Assembly: GCA_009885905.1 (NCBI GenBank)
Contig: VFJU01000237.1
Coordinates: forward strand, 1 to 19,445
Direction of reading: 5' to 3'
Source: Verrucomicrobiota bacterium
GTDB lineage: Bacteria; Verrucomicrobiota; Verrucomicrobiia; Verrucomicrobiales; Akkermansiaceae
DNA length: 19,445 nucleotides
The notes below the pieces were generated by a model that was not told the DNA's origin, made no database searches, and worked only from the letters and a program-made list of their open reading frames with translations. Shown in pieces: positions 1 to 12,537 of this stretch. Each line of letters opens with the position of its first letter. The first letter of the stretch is position 1. A program made the translations under genes and the position numbers.

Positions 1-3364
<3,364 letters not shown>

Positions 3365-3408
3365 GTTGGTAGTAACGGTTTAGATCAGGTTAGGGTTCGC
3401 GTTTTAAA

Positions 3409-6400
3409 TTACAGGGTAAGATCATCCAGGGAGTAGTCATCCAGGCCACCGGTCATGCCGGAGCCGTGAGTGGATCCCTTGCGACCCGGACGGACGTCGA
3501 GGCCGAGGGATTGCATTTCCTTGATGAGAACGTTGAATGATTCAGGAGTTCCGGCTTCGAGGTTGTTGTCACCTTTGACAATGGCCTCGTAGATCCGGGT
3601 GCGTCCTTGCACATCGTCCGATTTTACAGTTAGAAGTTCTTGGAGAGTGTAAGCCGCGCCGTAGGCCTCGAGCGCCCAAACTTCCATTTCTCCAAAACGT
3701 TGGCCACCGTATTGCGCCTTACCACCGAGCGGTTGCTGAGTGACAAGCGAGTAAGGGCCCACGGCCCGGGCGTGAATCTTGTCGGCAACCAAGTGACCGA
3801 GTTTCAAGATGTAGATCATGCCGACCACGACTGGGTTGTGGAATGCCTCGCCGGTGCGACCATCATAGAGGGTCGATTTACCACCGGTGGTGCCGTCCTT
3901 GCCATCCCCGATCCAAGTGTAGCCGCGACCTTCCGGTTCGCCGGGGCGGCGCTCACGGAGTTCGCCGTTGTCACCGATGAATTTAACTCCATCGACCTTC
4001 TTGGCTTTGGACATAAAGTCCCAGATGACCTCTTCCTTGATGCCGTCGAAGATCGGTGTCGCCACCTTGAATCCGAGTGCCTTGGCAGCGACGCCGAGGT
4101 GGGTTTCAAGCACCTGACCGACGTTCATCCGAGATGGTACGCCGAGCGGGTTGAGGCAAATATCCACCGGAGTTCCATCTGATAGATAAGGCATATCTTC
4201 CTCGCGGACGATGGTGGCAACAACGCCCTTGTTTCCGTGGCGACCCGCCATTTTATCACCGACGGAGAGTTTCCGTTTGGCAGCGATGAAGACTTTGACT
4301 TCCTTGATAACGCCCGGATCAACTTCATCACCGGACTCGAGCGAATCGAGTTTACGCTCGCGCTCGGTGTCGAGTTCTTGGAAGCGACCTTCGAACGAAG
4401 TGATGATTTCCAAAATCTTGTTACGGATTGGGGAAGGATCAATTTCGATATGGTCGTGAACCGAAGCGAGTTTGCGAAGTAGTGTCTTGGTGATCTTGCG
4501 ATTGGCCGGGATGATGATTTCGCCGGTTTGCGCGTTGACCACGTCGAGCGGAATTTTTTCACCTAACAAAATATCCGAGAGCCGCTCAGTGAGGTCGTCC
4601 GTTAGTTTGTCAGCTTTCTTTTTATGCTCGTCGTTGATCTTCTTCAGCGTCTTTTTCAGTTCGACCGGATCCACCTTGTCCATGCGCTTCTTGGCGAATC
4701 CGCTTTGTGAGACGCGGACGTCTTGGACGATTCCGACGCAACCGGATGGCACGCGGAGGGAAGTGTCTTTCACATCGGCGGCTTTTTCACCGAAGATGGC
4801 GCGGAGGAGGCGCTCTTCTGGGGCGAGTTCCGTTTCAGATTTTGGAGTGATTTTACCGACGAGGATATCGCCAGGTTTCACTTCTGCACCGATGCGGATG
4901 ATGCCGTCGTGGTCGAGGTTGCGGAGTGCATCTTCGCCGACGTTCGGGATATCCCGGGTGATTTCTTCCGGACCGAGTTTGGTGTCACGTGCAGCGACGT
5001 CGAACTCCGAGATGTGGATCGAAGTGTATACGTCGTCTTTGACCACGCGCTCGGAGATGACGATGGCATCTTCGAAGTTGTAGCCATTCCATGGCATGAA
5101 TGCGACGAGGACGTTACGACCGATGGCGAGTTCGCCGTCTTCGGTGTTAGGTCCATCAGCAAGGACTTGGCCTTTTTTAATTTTTTGGCCTAGCTTGACG
5201 ATTGGCTTCTGGTTGATACAGGTGCCTGCGTTCGAGCGCATGAACTTTCGCAACGGATAGACCATGACGCCCTTCTCCAGATTCGTTTTCACCGAATCGG
5301 CTTCGCTGAGGAATTTCTCTTCGGAAACAGGCAGTTTGCCGTCTGGGGAGGTCACGATCATTTCCGCTGTGGCGGCGGCAACGATGCCGTCGGCTTCGGA
5401 AACCACCACAGCGCGCGAATCGCGAGCGGCCTTACCTTCGAGACCCGTACCGACGAGCGGTGACTCGGACACAAGCAGTGGCACGCCTTGGCGTTGCATG
5501 TTAGATCCCATCAACGCTCGGTTAGCATCGTCGTGCTCGAGGAACGGAATCAAACCGGCAGCCACGGAGACGAGTTGCTTCGGAGAGACATCCATGTAGT
5601 TCACATCCGCTGGAAGTGCTTCAATGAACTCGCCGCCTTTTTCACGAGCTGTGATGCGCTCGGTTTGGAAAACGCCTTTTTTATCGATCGGGTTGTTCGC
5701 TTGAGCGATGAGGAAATTTTCCTCTTGGTCTGCGGTTAGATACTCGATTTCGTTGGTGACTTTTGAGTTCACCACGCGGCGGTATGGAGTTTCGATGAAT
5801 CCGAACTCGTTGATACGAGCGTAGGTACACATCGAGTTGATGAGGCCGATGTTAGGTCCTTCTGGAGTTTCGATCGGGCAGATCCGACCGTAGTGGGATG
5901 GATGCACGTCGCGGACTTCGAAGCCGGCGCGGTCGCGGTTGAGACCACCCGGTCCAAGCGCGGAGAGACGACGTTTGTGCGTCAACTCGGCGAGTGGATT
6001 CGTTTGGTCCATGAACTGCGAAAGCTGCGAACGCCCGAAGAAATCACGCACGACGGCGGAGAGCGCCTTCGGGTTGATGAGCTTCTGCGGGGTCATGCCT
6101 TCGATGTTCACGTCGAACAAAGTCATACGCTCTTTCACCAAGCGCTCGGTACGGGCGAGGCCCACGCGGCACTGGTTCGCGAGGAGTTCACCCACCGCAC
6201 GGACGCGGCGTGAGCCGAGGTGGTCGATGTCGTCGATGACACCGTCGCCTTTTTTCAGCTTGAGGATGTAGCGGACGGCAGCGAGGAAATCCTCGGGCAC
6301 CATGATCCGTTGGTCGGAGTCCACTTGGATGCCGAGTTTTTGGTTGATCTTGTAGCGACCGACGCGTGTGAGGTCGTATTTCTTCGCATCGAAGAATAGA

Positions 6401-7356
6401 CGCTTGAGCAATGCGCGGGCATTTGCCGCGGTCGGTGGGTCGCCTGGGCGGAGTTTCCGATAGATGTCCTTGAGCGCGGACTCCTCGTCCTTCGCTGGAT
6501 CCTTGCGGAGCGACTTGAGCAGGATTTCATCTTCGCGGCCGTCGATGACTTCCACATTCTTGTGCCCGAGGGTCAGCAACTGGCGGACGATGCCGATGGT
6601 GAGCGGCTCGTAAGCCTTTGCCACGGTGAGTTCGCCATCGAGGATATCCTCGAAAGGTACCTTGTGGCCGAGTTCGCCTTCGTCCATCGACTCGCTGAGG
6701 CGAAGAGATTCGGGTGAGTAGAAATGGCTGACGATGTCGCGGTCGGTCGGGTAGCCGAGCACCCGGAGGAAGGTGGTGGCGAGGAATTTACGGCGGCGGC
6801 GGCGGCGGTCGAGATAGACGTAGAGCAGGTCGTTGGTGTCGAACTGCACTTCCAACCATGATCCGCGGTCGGGGATGATTCGGAAAGAGTGGAGCAACTT
6901 GCCATTCAAGTGTTGAGAGGTCTCGAAACAAATCCCCGGCGAGCGGTGGAGTTGGGAGACGATGACACGCTCAGCGCCGTTGATGATGAAAGTTCCGCGA
7001 CGGGTCATCATCGGGAGTTCGCCCATATAGACGCGCTCCTTTTTGGTACCAGTCTCGTCTTTCAACTTAAACGTCACATAGAGCGCCGCGCTGAAACTCT
7101 CGCTGTTGCGCAGCGAGTCGAGAGATGTGATTTTTGGATCCTCGATGTCGTAGGCTACGAAATCCAGTTCGATTGCCTCGTCGTAACTTTTGATAGGGAA
7201 CACCTCGCGGAAAACCGCTTGGAGACCTGCATCTGCGCGCTCGCTAGGGAGCGCATCCTTTTGGAGGAATTCATCATAGGAGCGACTCTGAACCTCAATG
7301 AGGTTAGGTGGCTCGATGACTTCCTCGAATTTCCCGAAATAAAGACGTTCAGCCAT
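3409..7356 (-). CDS. rpoB: DNA-directed RNA polymerase subunit beta
   Basis: Beta subunit of RNA polymerase, 1315 residues, close to the E. coli length (1342). The rifampicin-binding cluster I starts at G441 ([20 protein letters not shown]); compared with E. coli it has Thr at N518, Ala at S522 and Arg at S508, while the main contacts Q513, D516, H526, R529 and S531 are kept, so the sequence looks rifampicin-sensitive (inference). The [11 protein letters not shown] motif follows near 495-505. The conserved GRHGNKGV segment is near residue 1035, and the [18 protein letters not shown] segment near 1207-1231. A run of six Arg (184-189) is encoded by tandem CGC codons. The ATG at 7356 gives the expected N-terminus. 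Upstream only a weak AAGAAG is visible. It is separated from rplL by 206 nt that hold two stem-loops. Confidence 0.98.
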   Translation of the reverse strand: MAERLYFGKFEEVIEPPNLIEVQSRSYDEFLQKDALPSERADAGLQAVFREVFPIKSYDEAIELDFVAYDIEDPKITSLDSLRNSESFSAALYVTFKLKDETGTKKERVYMGELPMMTRRGTFIINGAERVIVSQLHRSPGICFETSQHLNGKLLHSFRIIPDRGSWLEVQFDTNDLLYVYLDRRRRRRKFLATTFLRVLGYPTDRDIVSHFYSPESLRLSESMDEGELGHKVPFEDILDGELTVAKAYEPLTIGIVRQLLTLGHKNVEVIDGREDEILLKSLRKDPAKDEESALKDIYRKLRPGDPPTAANARALLKRLFFDAKKYDLTRVGRYKINQKLGIQVDSDQRIMVPEDFLAAVRYILKLKKGDGVIDDIDHLGSRRVRAVGELLANQCRVGLARTERLVKERMTLFDVNIEGMTPQKLINPKALSAVVRDFFGRSQLSQFMDQTNPLAELTHKRRLSALGPGGLNRDRAGFEVRDVHPSHYGRICPIETPEGPNIGLINSMCTYARINEFGFIETPYRRVVNSKVTNEIEYLTADQEENFLIAQANNPIDKKGVFQTERITAREKGGEFIEALPADVNYMDVSPKQLVSVAAGLIPFLEHDDANRALMGSNMQRQGVPLLVSESPLVGTGLEGKAARDSRAVVVSEADGIVAAATAEMIVTSPDGKLPVSEEKFLSEADSVKTNLEKGVMVYPLRKFMRSNAGTCINQKPIVKLGQKIKKGQVLADGPNTEDGELAIGRNVLVAFMPWNGYNFEDAIVISERVVKDDVYTSIHISEFDVAARDTKLGPEEITRDIPNVGEDALRNLDHDGIIRIGAEVKPGDILVGKITPKSETELAPEERLLRAIFGEKAADVKDTSLRVPSGCVGIVQDVRVSQSGFAKKRMDKVDPVELKKTLKKINDEHKKKADKLTDDLTERLSDILLGEKIPLDVVNAQTGEIIIPANRKITKTLLRKLASVHDHIEIDPSPIRNKILEIITSFEGRFQELDTERERKLDSLESGDEVDPGVIKEVKVFIAAKRKLSVGDKMAGRHGNKGVVATIVREEDMPYLSDGTPVDICLNPLGVPSRMNVGQVLETHLGVAAKALGFKVATPIFDGIKEEVIWDFMSKAKKVDGVKFIGDNGELRERRPGEPEGRGYTWIGDGKDGTTGGKSTLYDGRTGEAFHNPVVVGMIYILKLGHLVADKIHARAVGPYSLVTQQPLGGKAQYGGQRFGEMEVWALEAYGAAYTLQELLTVKSDDVQGRTRIYEAIVKGDNNLEAGTPESFNVLIKEMQSLGLDVRPGRKGSTHGSGMTGGLDDYSLDDLTL

Positions 7357-7387
7357 GGCGTTTAGTAGTATTCTTCTTACAAATTGA

Positions 7388-7412
7388 GCCTGAGCCGCGA
7401 ACGGTCTCAGGC
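7388..7412 (-). promoter_or_regulatory. Stem-loop in rplL-rpoB spacer, possible RNA processing site
   Basis: A 7-bp perfect stem (GCCTGAG/CTCAGGC) continues after a one-base bulge into a further 3-bp CCG/CGG pairing around a 4-nt loop. It lies about 30 nt upstream of the rpoB start. There is no U-run after it on the transcribed strand, so it is unlikely to be an intrinsic terminator. E. coli has an RNase III cleavage hairpin at the equivalent place between rplL and rpoB; a processing role here is inferred by position only. Confidence 0.4.
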
Positions 7413-7523
7413 GGTGTGAATCAAGCGTTGGAAAGTTTTGTCGGAATCGGCGGGAAAATCTGTTGGATCATGATAATTTGAATTTTCAATAGAGTCTCCC
7501 GGCGGTTACGACAGAAAATCCTA

Positions 7524-7541
7524 GGGCAGATTGCTCTGCCC
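7524..7541 (-). terminator. Stem-loop after rplL, possible attenuator
   Basis: On the transcribed strand a perfect 7-bp stem, GGGCAGA/TCTGCCC, closes a GCAA (GNRA-type) tetraloop, about 20 nt after the rplL stop codon. Outside one mismatch the pairing continues for two more bases. The downstream sequence is TAGGATTTTCT, only a short U-rich tail starting 5 nt after the stem, so termination would be partial at best. In E. coli a partial attenuator lies between rplL and rpoB and lowers polymerase subunit output relative to ribosomal proteins; the same role here is inference. Confidence 0.45.
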
Positions 7542-7562
7542 CAGGAGTTATCTGAAAGGATG

Positions 7563-7934
7563 TTACTTGAGTTCGATTTTGGCACCAGCCTCTTCGAGCT
7601 TTTTCTTTGCAGTCTCGGCAGCGTCTTTGGCGACACCTTCGAGGATTTTTGCGGGAGCGCTCTCGACGAGCTTCTTCGCGTCTGCAAGGCCAAGGCCGGG
7701 AGCGACTTCGCGGACGGCCTTGATGACGGCAATCTTATTAGCGCCGCAATCCGTAAGGACCACGTCGAATTCAGTCTTCTCTTCGACAGCTTCTGCGACG
7801 GCAGCAGGACCGGCAACGCCGACAGGTGCCGCGGCGGAAACGCCCCAATGTTCTTCAAGTTGTTTAACGAGCGAGACAGCTTCCAAAACGGTGAGCTTGC
7901 CGAGTTCTTCTACGAGTGTATCAATATTAGCCAT
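7563..7934 (-). CDS. rplL: 50S ribosomal protein L7/L12
   Basis: Stalk protein of the large subunit, 123 residues (normal length), present as several copies per ribosome and used to recruit and activate translational GTPases. The N-terminal dimerisation domain is about residues 1-34, followed by an Ala/Val/Pro-rich hinge (about 35-52) and the globular C-terminal domain from about 55. The C-terminal domain shows the family signature [13 protein letters not shown] and the [12 protein letters not shown] segment. It is the only gene in the window with a strong Shine-Dalgarno sequence: AAGGAG at 7944-7949, 9 nt before the ATG. This fits the need for more L7/L12 than other ribosomal proteins. It follows rplJ after 138 nt. 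Confidence 0.97.
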   Translation of the reverse strand: MANIDTLVEELGKLTVLEAVSLVKQLEEHWGVSAAAPVGVAGPAAVAEAVEEKTEFDVVLTDCGANKIAVIKAVREVAPGLGLADAKKLVESAPAKILEGVAKDAAETAKKKLEEAGAKIELK

Positions 7935-7943
7935 TTTTTTATT

Positions 7944-7949
7944 CTCCTT
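7944..7949 (-). promoter_or_regulatory. Strong ribosome binding site of rplL
   Basis: AAGGAG on the minus strand, 9 nt from the rplL ATG, followed by an A-rich spacer. None of the other gene starts in the window has a comparable site, so this one stands out. Confidence 0.7.
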
Positions 7950-7987
7950 GTTCGGTATCGTCGCCTCCAGAGCCTCCGGAGATTTCA

Positions 7988-8005
7988 GAGCAACAGCCGT
8001 TGCTC
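7988..8005 (-). promoter_or_regulatory. Stem-loop in rplJ-rplL spacer
   Basis: Perfect 7-bp stem GAGCAAC/GTTGCTC with a 4-nt loop (GGCT on the transcribed strand), within the 138-nt spacer between rplJ and rplL. Further pairing potential (CTCC/GGAG) lies between it and the rplL ribosome binding site. No U-run follows, so it is not a terminator. It might protect the rplL message or influence its translation; this is inference from position. Confidence 0.3.
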
Positions 8006-8072
8006 CGACGAGGAACCATTGTGGGTTCAGGTGGAAACGGGAGCCGCTACCACCATCACATCAGATTGTTTG

Positions 8073-8711
8073 TTATTCAGCAGCCGGGGTTTCAACTTCG
8101 GCTTCGGCAGCGGGTGCTTCGACTTCAGCAGGTGTTTCAACTTCGGCAGCGGGTACTGCGGCTTCAACTTCAGCGGGCGCTGCAGCTTCAACTTCAGCAG
8201 GTGCTGCAACTTCGACTTCAGCAGCGGAGTCGTCAGCGTCTGGATTGAACTTTGCTTGGATGACGCGTGCGATACGAGTCGCGGGCTCGAGGATAGTTGC
8301 CAAGAGTTGCGAGAGGACTGCTTCGCGGGATGGGATGTCGGCGATGGCCTTGAGCGCTTCGGCGTCGAGCACCGCATTGCCAAGGATTCCCACTTTCATC
8401 TCAGGCTTCTTGAATTCCTTCTCGAAATTCTTGATAACCTTCGCAGCGGAGAACACTTCGGCATCGCCCATGACGTAAGCCATTTGACCCGTGAGGTCGG
8501 AGCCGATGTCTGGCATTCCCGCTTCTGCGAGAGCTTTGCGCATGTAGCTGTTCTTGGCGACGGTGCAGTTGGCACCCCCTGCCCCGAGGCGGTTGCGGAG
8601 CTCCGTGAATTGCTGCACGGTGAGACCGGTGTAATCGATAACGATCAGGTAGGGAGACGCGTTGACGCGATCCAACAGGCCGTTGATGATGATTTTCTTA
8701 TCTGGATTCAT
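8073..8711 (-). CDS. rplJ: 50S ribosomal protein L10 with repetitive C-terminal tail
   Basis: L10 anchors the L7/L12 dimers to the 23S rRNA at the base of the stalk. The first 155 residues look like a normal L10, with the N-terminal rRNA-binding domain (IVIDYTGLTVQQFTELRNRL at 23-42, VAKNSYMRKAL) and the C-terminal helix (about 129-155) that binds L7/L12. The protein is 212 residues, against about 165-175 in most bacteria. The extra length is a tail from about residue 164 made of Ala, Glu, Pro and Val in repeated units of the form PAEVEAA. The start lies only 20 nt after rplA, so the usual long rplJ leader, where L10 binds its own message, has no room here. No Shine-Dalgarno sequence is seen. 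Confidence 0.96.
   Translation of the reverse strand: MNPDKKIIINGLLDRVNASPYLIVIDYTGLTVQQFTELRNRLGAGGANCTVAKNSYMRKALAEAGMPDIGSDLTGQMAYVMGDAEVFSAAKVIKNFEKEFKKPEMKVGILGNAVLDAEALKAIADIPSREAVLSQLLATILEPATRIARVIQAKFNPDADDSAAEVEVAAPAEVEAAAPAEVEAAVPAAEVETPAEVEAPAAEAEVETPAAE
8076..8222 (-). repeat. Degenerate in-frame repeats encoding the L10 tail
   Basis: The 3' end of rplJ is built from imperfect repeats of units coding for PAEVEAA, EVETPA and similar (residues 164-212). The DNA is visibly repetitive, with recurring cttcaacttcagcagg-like blocks on the plus strand. The product would be acidic, flexible and low in complexity. Slippage or unequal recombination could change the copy number; this has not been observed here. 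Confidence 0.7.
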
Positions 8712-8731
8712 ATGCGTTGGCGGACCGTGGA

Positions 8732-9439
8732 TTAAGCAGATGCTTTGGTGTAGGTGGCGGCTTCCAGAGGAATGCCCGGGAGCATCGAGGCCGCAAGTGT
8801 CACGGCTTGGATGTAGTTACCCTTGGCGGATGGCGGCTTGGCGCGGACCACGCTGTCCACGAATGCACGAGCGTTTTCTTCCAACTGAGCGGGCTCGAAG
8901 GAGGTCTTGCCGATCGAACCCGAAACGTTACCGTTTTTATCGAGTTTGAAATCAACGCGTCCAGCCTTCACTTCACGCACCGCCTTGGCGGTGTCGTCGG
9001 TGACCGTTCCGGTCTTCGGGTTCGGCATCAAACCACGAGGTCCGAGGACTCGGGCGATTTTCCGAACTTCGGTCATCGCGTCTGGAGTGGCGATCGCGGA
9101 GTCGAAGTCCGTGAACCCTTCTTGAACGCGCTTGATGAGATCTTCGTAGCCAACGTGCTCGGCACCGGCGGCGATCGCTGCCTCAGCGGCGGCGCCTTGG
9201 GCGAAAACGACGACTCGGACGTTTCTGCCGGTGCCGTGAGGCAGTGAGACAGAACCACGGACCATTTGATCGCTCTTACGCGGATCCACGCCGAGGTGGA
9301 ACGAGAGAGTGACGGTGGGAGTGAACTTCGGCGCTGGGAATTCCTTCACAGTGCTGATAGCTTCGGTGAGCGAGTAATTCTTGCCCGTTTGGACGAGAGC
9401 GACTGCTTTTTTGTAGCGTTTGCTGCGGTGTTTAGCCAT
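8732..9439 (-). CDS. rplA: 50S ribosomal protein L1
   Basis: L1 forms the mobile stalk at the E site and binds 23S rRNA; in many bacteria it also represses its own operon. The length of 235 residues is normal. The conserved L1 signature LGPRGLMPNPKTGTVT is at residues 132-147, and the C-terminal rRNA-binding domain ends in the usual small-residue-rich segment. The ATG at 9439 gives the expected N-terminus (MAKHRSKRYKKA). It lies 129 nt after rplK, with two stem-loops in between, and 20 nt before rplJ. No Shine-Dalgarno sequence lies near the start; an AGGAGG about 45 nt upstream is too far away to act on this ATG. Confidence 0.97.
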   Translation of the reverse strand: MAKHRSKRYKKAVALVQTGKNYSLTEAISTVKEFPAPKFTPTVTLSFHLGVDPRKSDQMVRGSVSLPHGTGRNVRVVVFAQGAAAEAAIAAGAEHVGYEDLIKRVQEGFTDFDSAIATPDAMTEVRKIARVLGPRGLMPNPKTGTVTDDTAKAVREVKAGRVDFKLDKNGNVSGSIGKTSFEPAQLEENARAFVDSVVRAKPPSAKGNYIQAVTLAASMLPGIPLEAATYTKASA

Positions 9440-9498
9440 TTTATTAGTGGTTTGCAGTTCGGGCGGAAATTGCGGATTGCTTTTCCCTCCTGCGGGGT

Positions 9499-9515
9499 GC
9501 CTCAGGCGGTGAGGC
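9499..9515 (-). promoter_or_regulatory. Stem-loop in rplK-rplA spacer
   Basis: Perfect 6-bp stem GCCTCA/TGAGGC with a 5-nt loop, 60 nt upstream of rplA. There is no U-run after it. It could be part of a regulatory structure, for example an L1 target, but I cannot identify the L1-binding fold by eye. Confidence 0.25.
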
Positions 9516-9529
9516 CGTTGGCTGAGAGT

Positions 9530-9558
9530 AAAAAAGAAGATGTCGGCGAGACGCCAAC
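9530..9558 (-). terminator. Terminator-like hairpin after rplK, possible attenuator
   Basis: On the transcribed strand the stem GTTGGCG/CGCCGAC (7 bp including one G-U pair, 3-nt loop) begins 10 nt after the rplK stop. It is followed by ATCTTC and then a run of six T. The stem and U-run resemble an intrinsic terminator, although the U-run starts 6 nt after the stem. Since rplA, rplJ and rplL follow without an obvious new promoter, I read it as a partial terminator or attenuator. Confidence 0.4.
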
Positions 9559-9568
9559 GCTCCTTGAA

Positions 9569-9997
9569 TTAGTAACCTTCGATTTCAAGACCCATTTGGC
9601 GAGCGGTGCCCGCAAGAATGCGGCAAGCGGCTTCTGGATCTTTCGTGTTCAGGTCGGGCATCTTGATCTTCACGACCTCCATCAGCTGGGCCTTGGTGAT
9701 CTTGCCGACCTTGATTTTGTTAGCCTCTTTCGAGCCAGAAGCAAGTCCCGCGATCTTCTTGAGAAGGTTGCCGGCGGGTGGCTTTTTGGTGATGAATGAG
9801 AATGACTTATCCTTGTAAACGGAAATCACAACAGGAAGCACATCGCCCGCTTGGGCTTGGGTGTTCGCGTTGAATTCCTTACAGAATGCCATGATGTTGA
9901 CACCAGCCTGCCCGAGGGCTGGGCCCACTGGAGGTGATGGATTGGCGGCCCCAGCTTTGATCTGGAGCTTAATGAGTTTGACGACTTCCTTGGCCAT
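9569..9997 (-). CDS. rplK: 50S ribosomal protein L11
   Basis: L11 binds the GTPase-associated region of 23S rRNA and is part of the site hit by thiostrepton; it is also needed for RelA activation. The length of 142 residues is standard. The N-terminal domain carries the proline pair in [16 protein letters not shown] (about 19-34) and the rRNA-binding C-terminal domain ends with the family signature ([12 protein letters not shown]). The ATG at 9997 lies 67 nt after nusG. The spacer has no clear Shine-Dalgarno sequence. Confidence 0.97.
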   Translation of the reverse strand: MAKEVVKLIKLQIKAGAANPSPPVGPALGQAGVNIMAFCKEFNANTQAQAGDVLPVVISVYKDKSFSFITKKPPAGNLLKKIAGLASGSKEANKIKVGKITKAQLMEVVKIKMPDLNTKDPEAACRILAGTARQMGLEIEGY

Positions 9998-10064
9998 AAA
10001 TTGATGCGGTTATTCTTGCGGGAGAGGGGTGGTGGTCTATTTGTGAGATTAGGTCGAGAAAAAT

Positions 10065-10634
10065 TTATTCTCTTTCGACTTGCCAGTATTCGAGCTCGAC
10101 CGGAGTGCTGCGACCGAAGATCGTCACCGAGACTCGGAGCTTGCCGCGTTCGGGGTCGATTTCTTCAACCACGCCATTCTGACTCTGGAACGGACCATCG
10201 GCCACCTTCACGGTGTCTCCGACTTCGAAACTGATAGAAGGACGCACGCTTTGCTCGCGCTCCTTGATTTGTGAGAGCATCGCCTCGACCTCGCGGGGAC
10301 GCATCGGTGCGGGGCGGTCTTTGGTACCGGCGAAACCGATCACGCCGTCCATTTCCTTGATGAAAAACCAAGTCTTTTCGACCAGTTGGTTGTCCTCGGT
10401 GGCGAGGTTCATGTTGACGATGATGTAGCCTGGGAAGAATTTTTTCTTCGTCTCGGTTTTTTTACCACGGCGGATTTCCGAGACCATTTCGATGGGTACA
10501 AGCACCTCGCGGATGTATTCCGTCATCCCCTCGGCCTCTGCCGTGCGGGCGATGCGGTCACGAACCTTGCCTTCCTGGCCTGATAGCACTTGTACAACGT
10601 ACCATTGATCGCGGAATGAATTGGATTCTGACAT
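10065..10634 (-). CDS. nusG: Transcription termination/antitermination factor NusG
   Basis: NusG binds RNA polymerase and links it to Rho or to the ribosome. The protein has 189 residues from the chosen ATG. The NGN domain covers about 10-110 (WYVVQVLSGQE near the start, the KKFFPGY motif at 64-70) and a KOW domain covers about 136-168 (FEVGDTVKVADGPF, then NGVVEEID). The frame extends upstream to a TTG at 10673, but those 13 extra residues do not look like NusG, and the ATG at 10634 leaves a 43-nt gap after secE, so I chose the ATG. It sits between secE and rplK, the usual arrangement. No Shine-Dalgarno sequence is seen. Confidence 0.96.
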   Translation of the reverse strand: MSESNSFRDQWYVVQVLSGQEGKVRDRIARTAEAEGMTEYIREVLVPIEMVSEIRRGKKTETKKKFFPGYIIVNMNLATEDNQLVEKTWFFIKEMDGVIGFAGTKDRPAPMRPREVEAMLSQIKEREQSVRPSISFEVGDTVKVADGPFQSQNGVVEEIDPERGKLRVSVTIFGRSTPVELEYWQVERE

Positions 10635-10677
10635 GACGGGTCGGTCGGAGATGGATTGAAAAGGAGTAACCAAAAAA

Positions 10678-10911
10678 TTAACGACCGAAGTCGAAGTTCG
10701 TGAAAAAGCCGACGATCAATACGTCGAAAAAGTCCCAAAATTGCACAAAACCTGCGAGCAACACCATTGCGATCAAAACCACAATGGTCGAGTCCACCAG
10801 TTCCTTGTATTTCTTAAGTCCCTTGATCTTTGGATCGGACTCCCAAGGCCAACTCGCTTTGCGAAGTTCGCCTTTTACTTCGCCTAGGAAGCTAATGATT
10901 TTTAAGAACAT
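10678..10911 (-). CDS. secE: Preprotein translocase subunit SecE
   Basis: Small membrane subunit of the SecYEG channel, 77 residues with one predicted membrane segment (about 42-60), as in most bacteria outside the enteric group. The N-terminal amphipathic part carries the family signature GELRKASWPWES (14-25, normally KKVxWPxxxE). About ten residues (KIKGLKKYKE) between the WP motif and the membrane helix look a little longer than usual. The frame extends upstream into tRNA-Trp, which cannot be coding, so the start is the ATG at 10911, 33 nt after the tRNA. No Shine-Dalgarno sequence is seen. It is followed by nusG. Confidence 0.93.
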   Translation of the reverse strand: MFLKIISFLGEVKGELRKASWPWESDPKIKGLKKYKELVDSTIVVLIAMVLLAGFVQFWDFFDVLIVGFFTNFDFGR

Positions 10912-10944
10912 GATTTCGTTTGACGATGAAGCTGAGACAAAAAA

Positions 10945-11020
10945 TGGCACGCCAGGGGGGACTCGAACCCACAACATTCGGTTTTGGAGACCGACGCTCT
11001 ACCAATTGAACTACTGACGT
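10945..11020 (-). tRNA. trnW: tRNA-Trp (anticodon CCA)
   Basis: A complete cloverleaf can be drawn. The acceptor stem is ACGTCAG/CTGGCGT with one G-U pair. The anticodon stem TCGGT/ACCGA closes the loop CTCCAAA with CCA as anticodon. The T-arm contains GTTCGAGTC. The discriminator base is G and the 3' CCA is encoded, giving 76 nt. It lies between tuf and secE, a conserved arrangement in many bacteria, and must be processed out of the operon transcript. Confidence 0.96.
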
Positions 11021-11035
11021 TTTGAGGCGACTCGA

Positions 11036-11062
11036 GGGCACCCCGTTTTTAGCGAGGTGCCC
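11036..11062 (-). promoter_or_regulatory. Stem-loop between tuf and tRNA-Trp (distal)
   Basis: Inverted repeat GGGCACC/GGTGCCC (7 bp) with two more inner base pairs after a mismatch, 16 nt before the 5' end of tRNA-Trp. No U-run follows on the transcribed strand. It might guide processing of the tRNA from the operon transcript or act with the neighbouring hairpin as a partial terminator. Confidence 0.4.
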
Positions 11063-11073
11063 CTGACTCTAAA

Positions 11074-11107
11074 CTTCAAGAATCCGCACAAGTGCTTAAT
11101 CTTGAAG
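11074..11107 (-). promoter_or_regulatory. Stem-loop directly after tuf
   Basis: Perfect 8-bp outer stem CTTCAAGA/TCTTGAAG with a short inner GCA/TGC pairing, starting 13 nt after the tuf stop. The sequence after it (GTTTAG) is not a real U-run. It is a plausible 3' stabiliser of the tuf message or a weak attenuator between tuf and the secE-nusG genes. Confidence 0.4.
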
Positions 11108-11120
11108 TGGATTGATGATA

Positions 11121-12305
<1,185 letters not shown>

Positions 12306-12353
12306 GGTGGTTGTTGTTCTGCTTGAGACTGTTGAGATTTATCGAGATGACCC

Positions 12354-12428
<75 letters not shown>

Positions 12429-12537
12429 AAGCTGTTATGTATTACTCTCCCTTAGACGAGACAAAAACACCGCGGCCGATCTCGATTAACGAGACTAGAC
12501 GCGGCACCCCTGACTTGCTGTGGGGAAGAGCGGCGGG

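Noticed and set aside
5944..6036. Differences from E. coli in the rifampicin region of RpoB (Arg at 508, Thr at 518, Ala at 522)
   Set aside because: Positions 518 and 522 vary naturally between sensitive species (for example Ala in S. aureus), and the main resistance positions are unchanged.
6791..6808. Tandem CGC codons giving six Arg in RpoB
   Set aside because: The site aligns with the Arg/Lys-rich DRRRK segment of other RpoB proteins. A longer basic run seems to be normal in related phyla as far as I recall, so it is probably not a recent expansion.
7425..7490. Possible short peptide frame between rplL and rpoB
   Set aside because: About 16-22 codons, no ribosome binding site and no conservation evidence; it is the tail of an out-of-frame read through rplL.
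7560..8735. Long plus-strand open frame (391 codons) across rplL and rplJ
   Set aside because: It is antisense to two clear ribosomal protein genes and their structured spacer. Its Phe/Ser/Gly-rich product mirrors the Ala/Glu repeats of the L10 tail.
10635..10673. Longer NusG start (TTG, 13 extra residues)
   Set aside because: The extra residues do not resemble NusG, and the ATG at 10634 gives the expected N-terminus.
10912..10977. Longer SecE start reaching into tRNA-Trp
   Set aside because: The added residues are the translated 3' part of the tRNA gene; the ATG at 10911 fits SecE.
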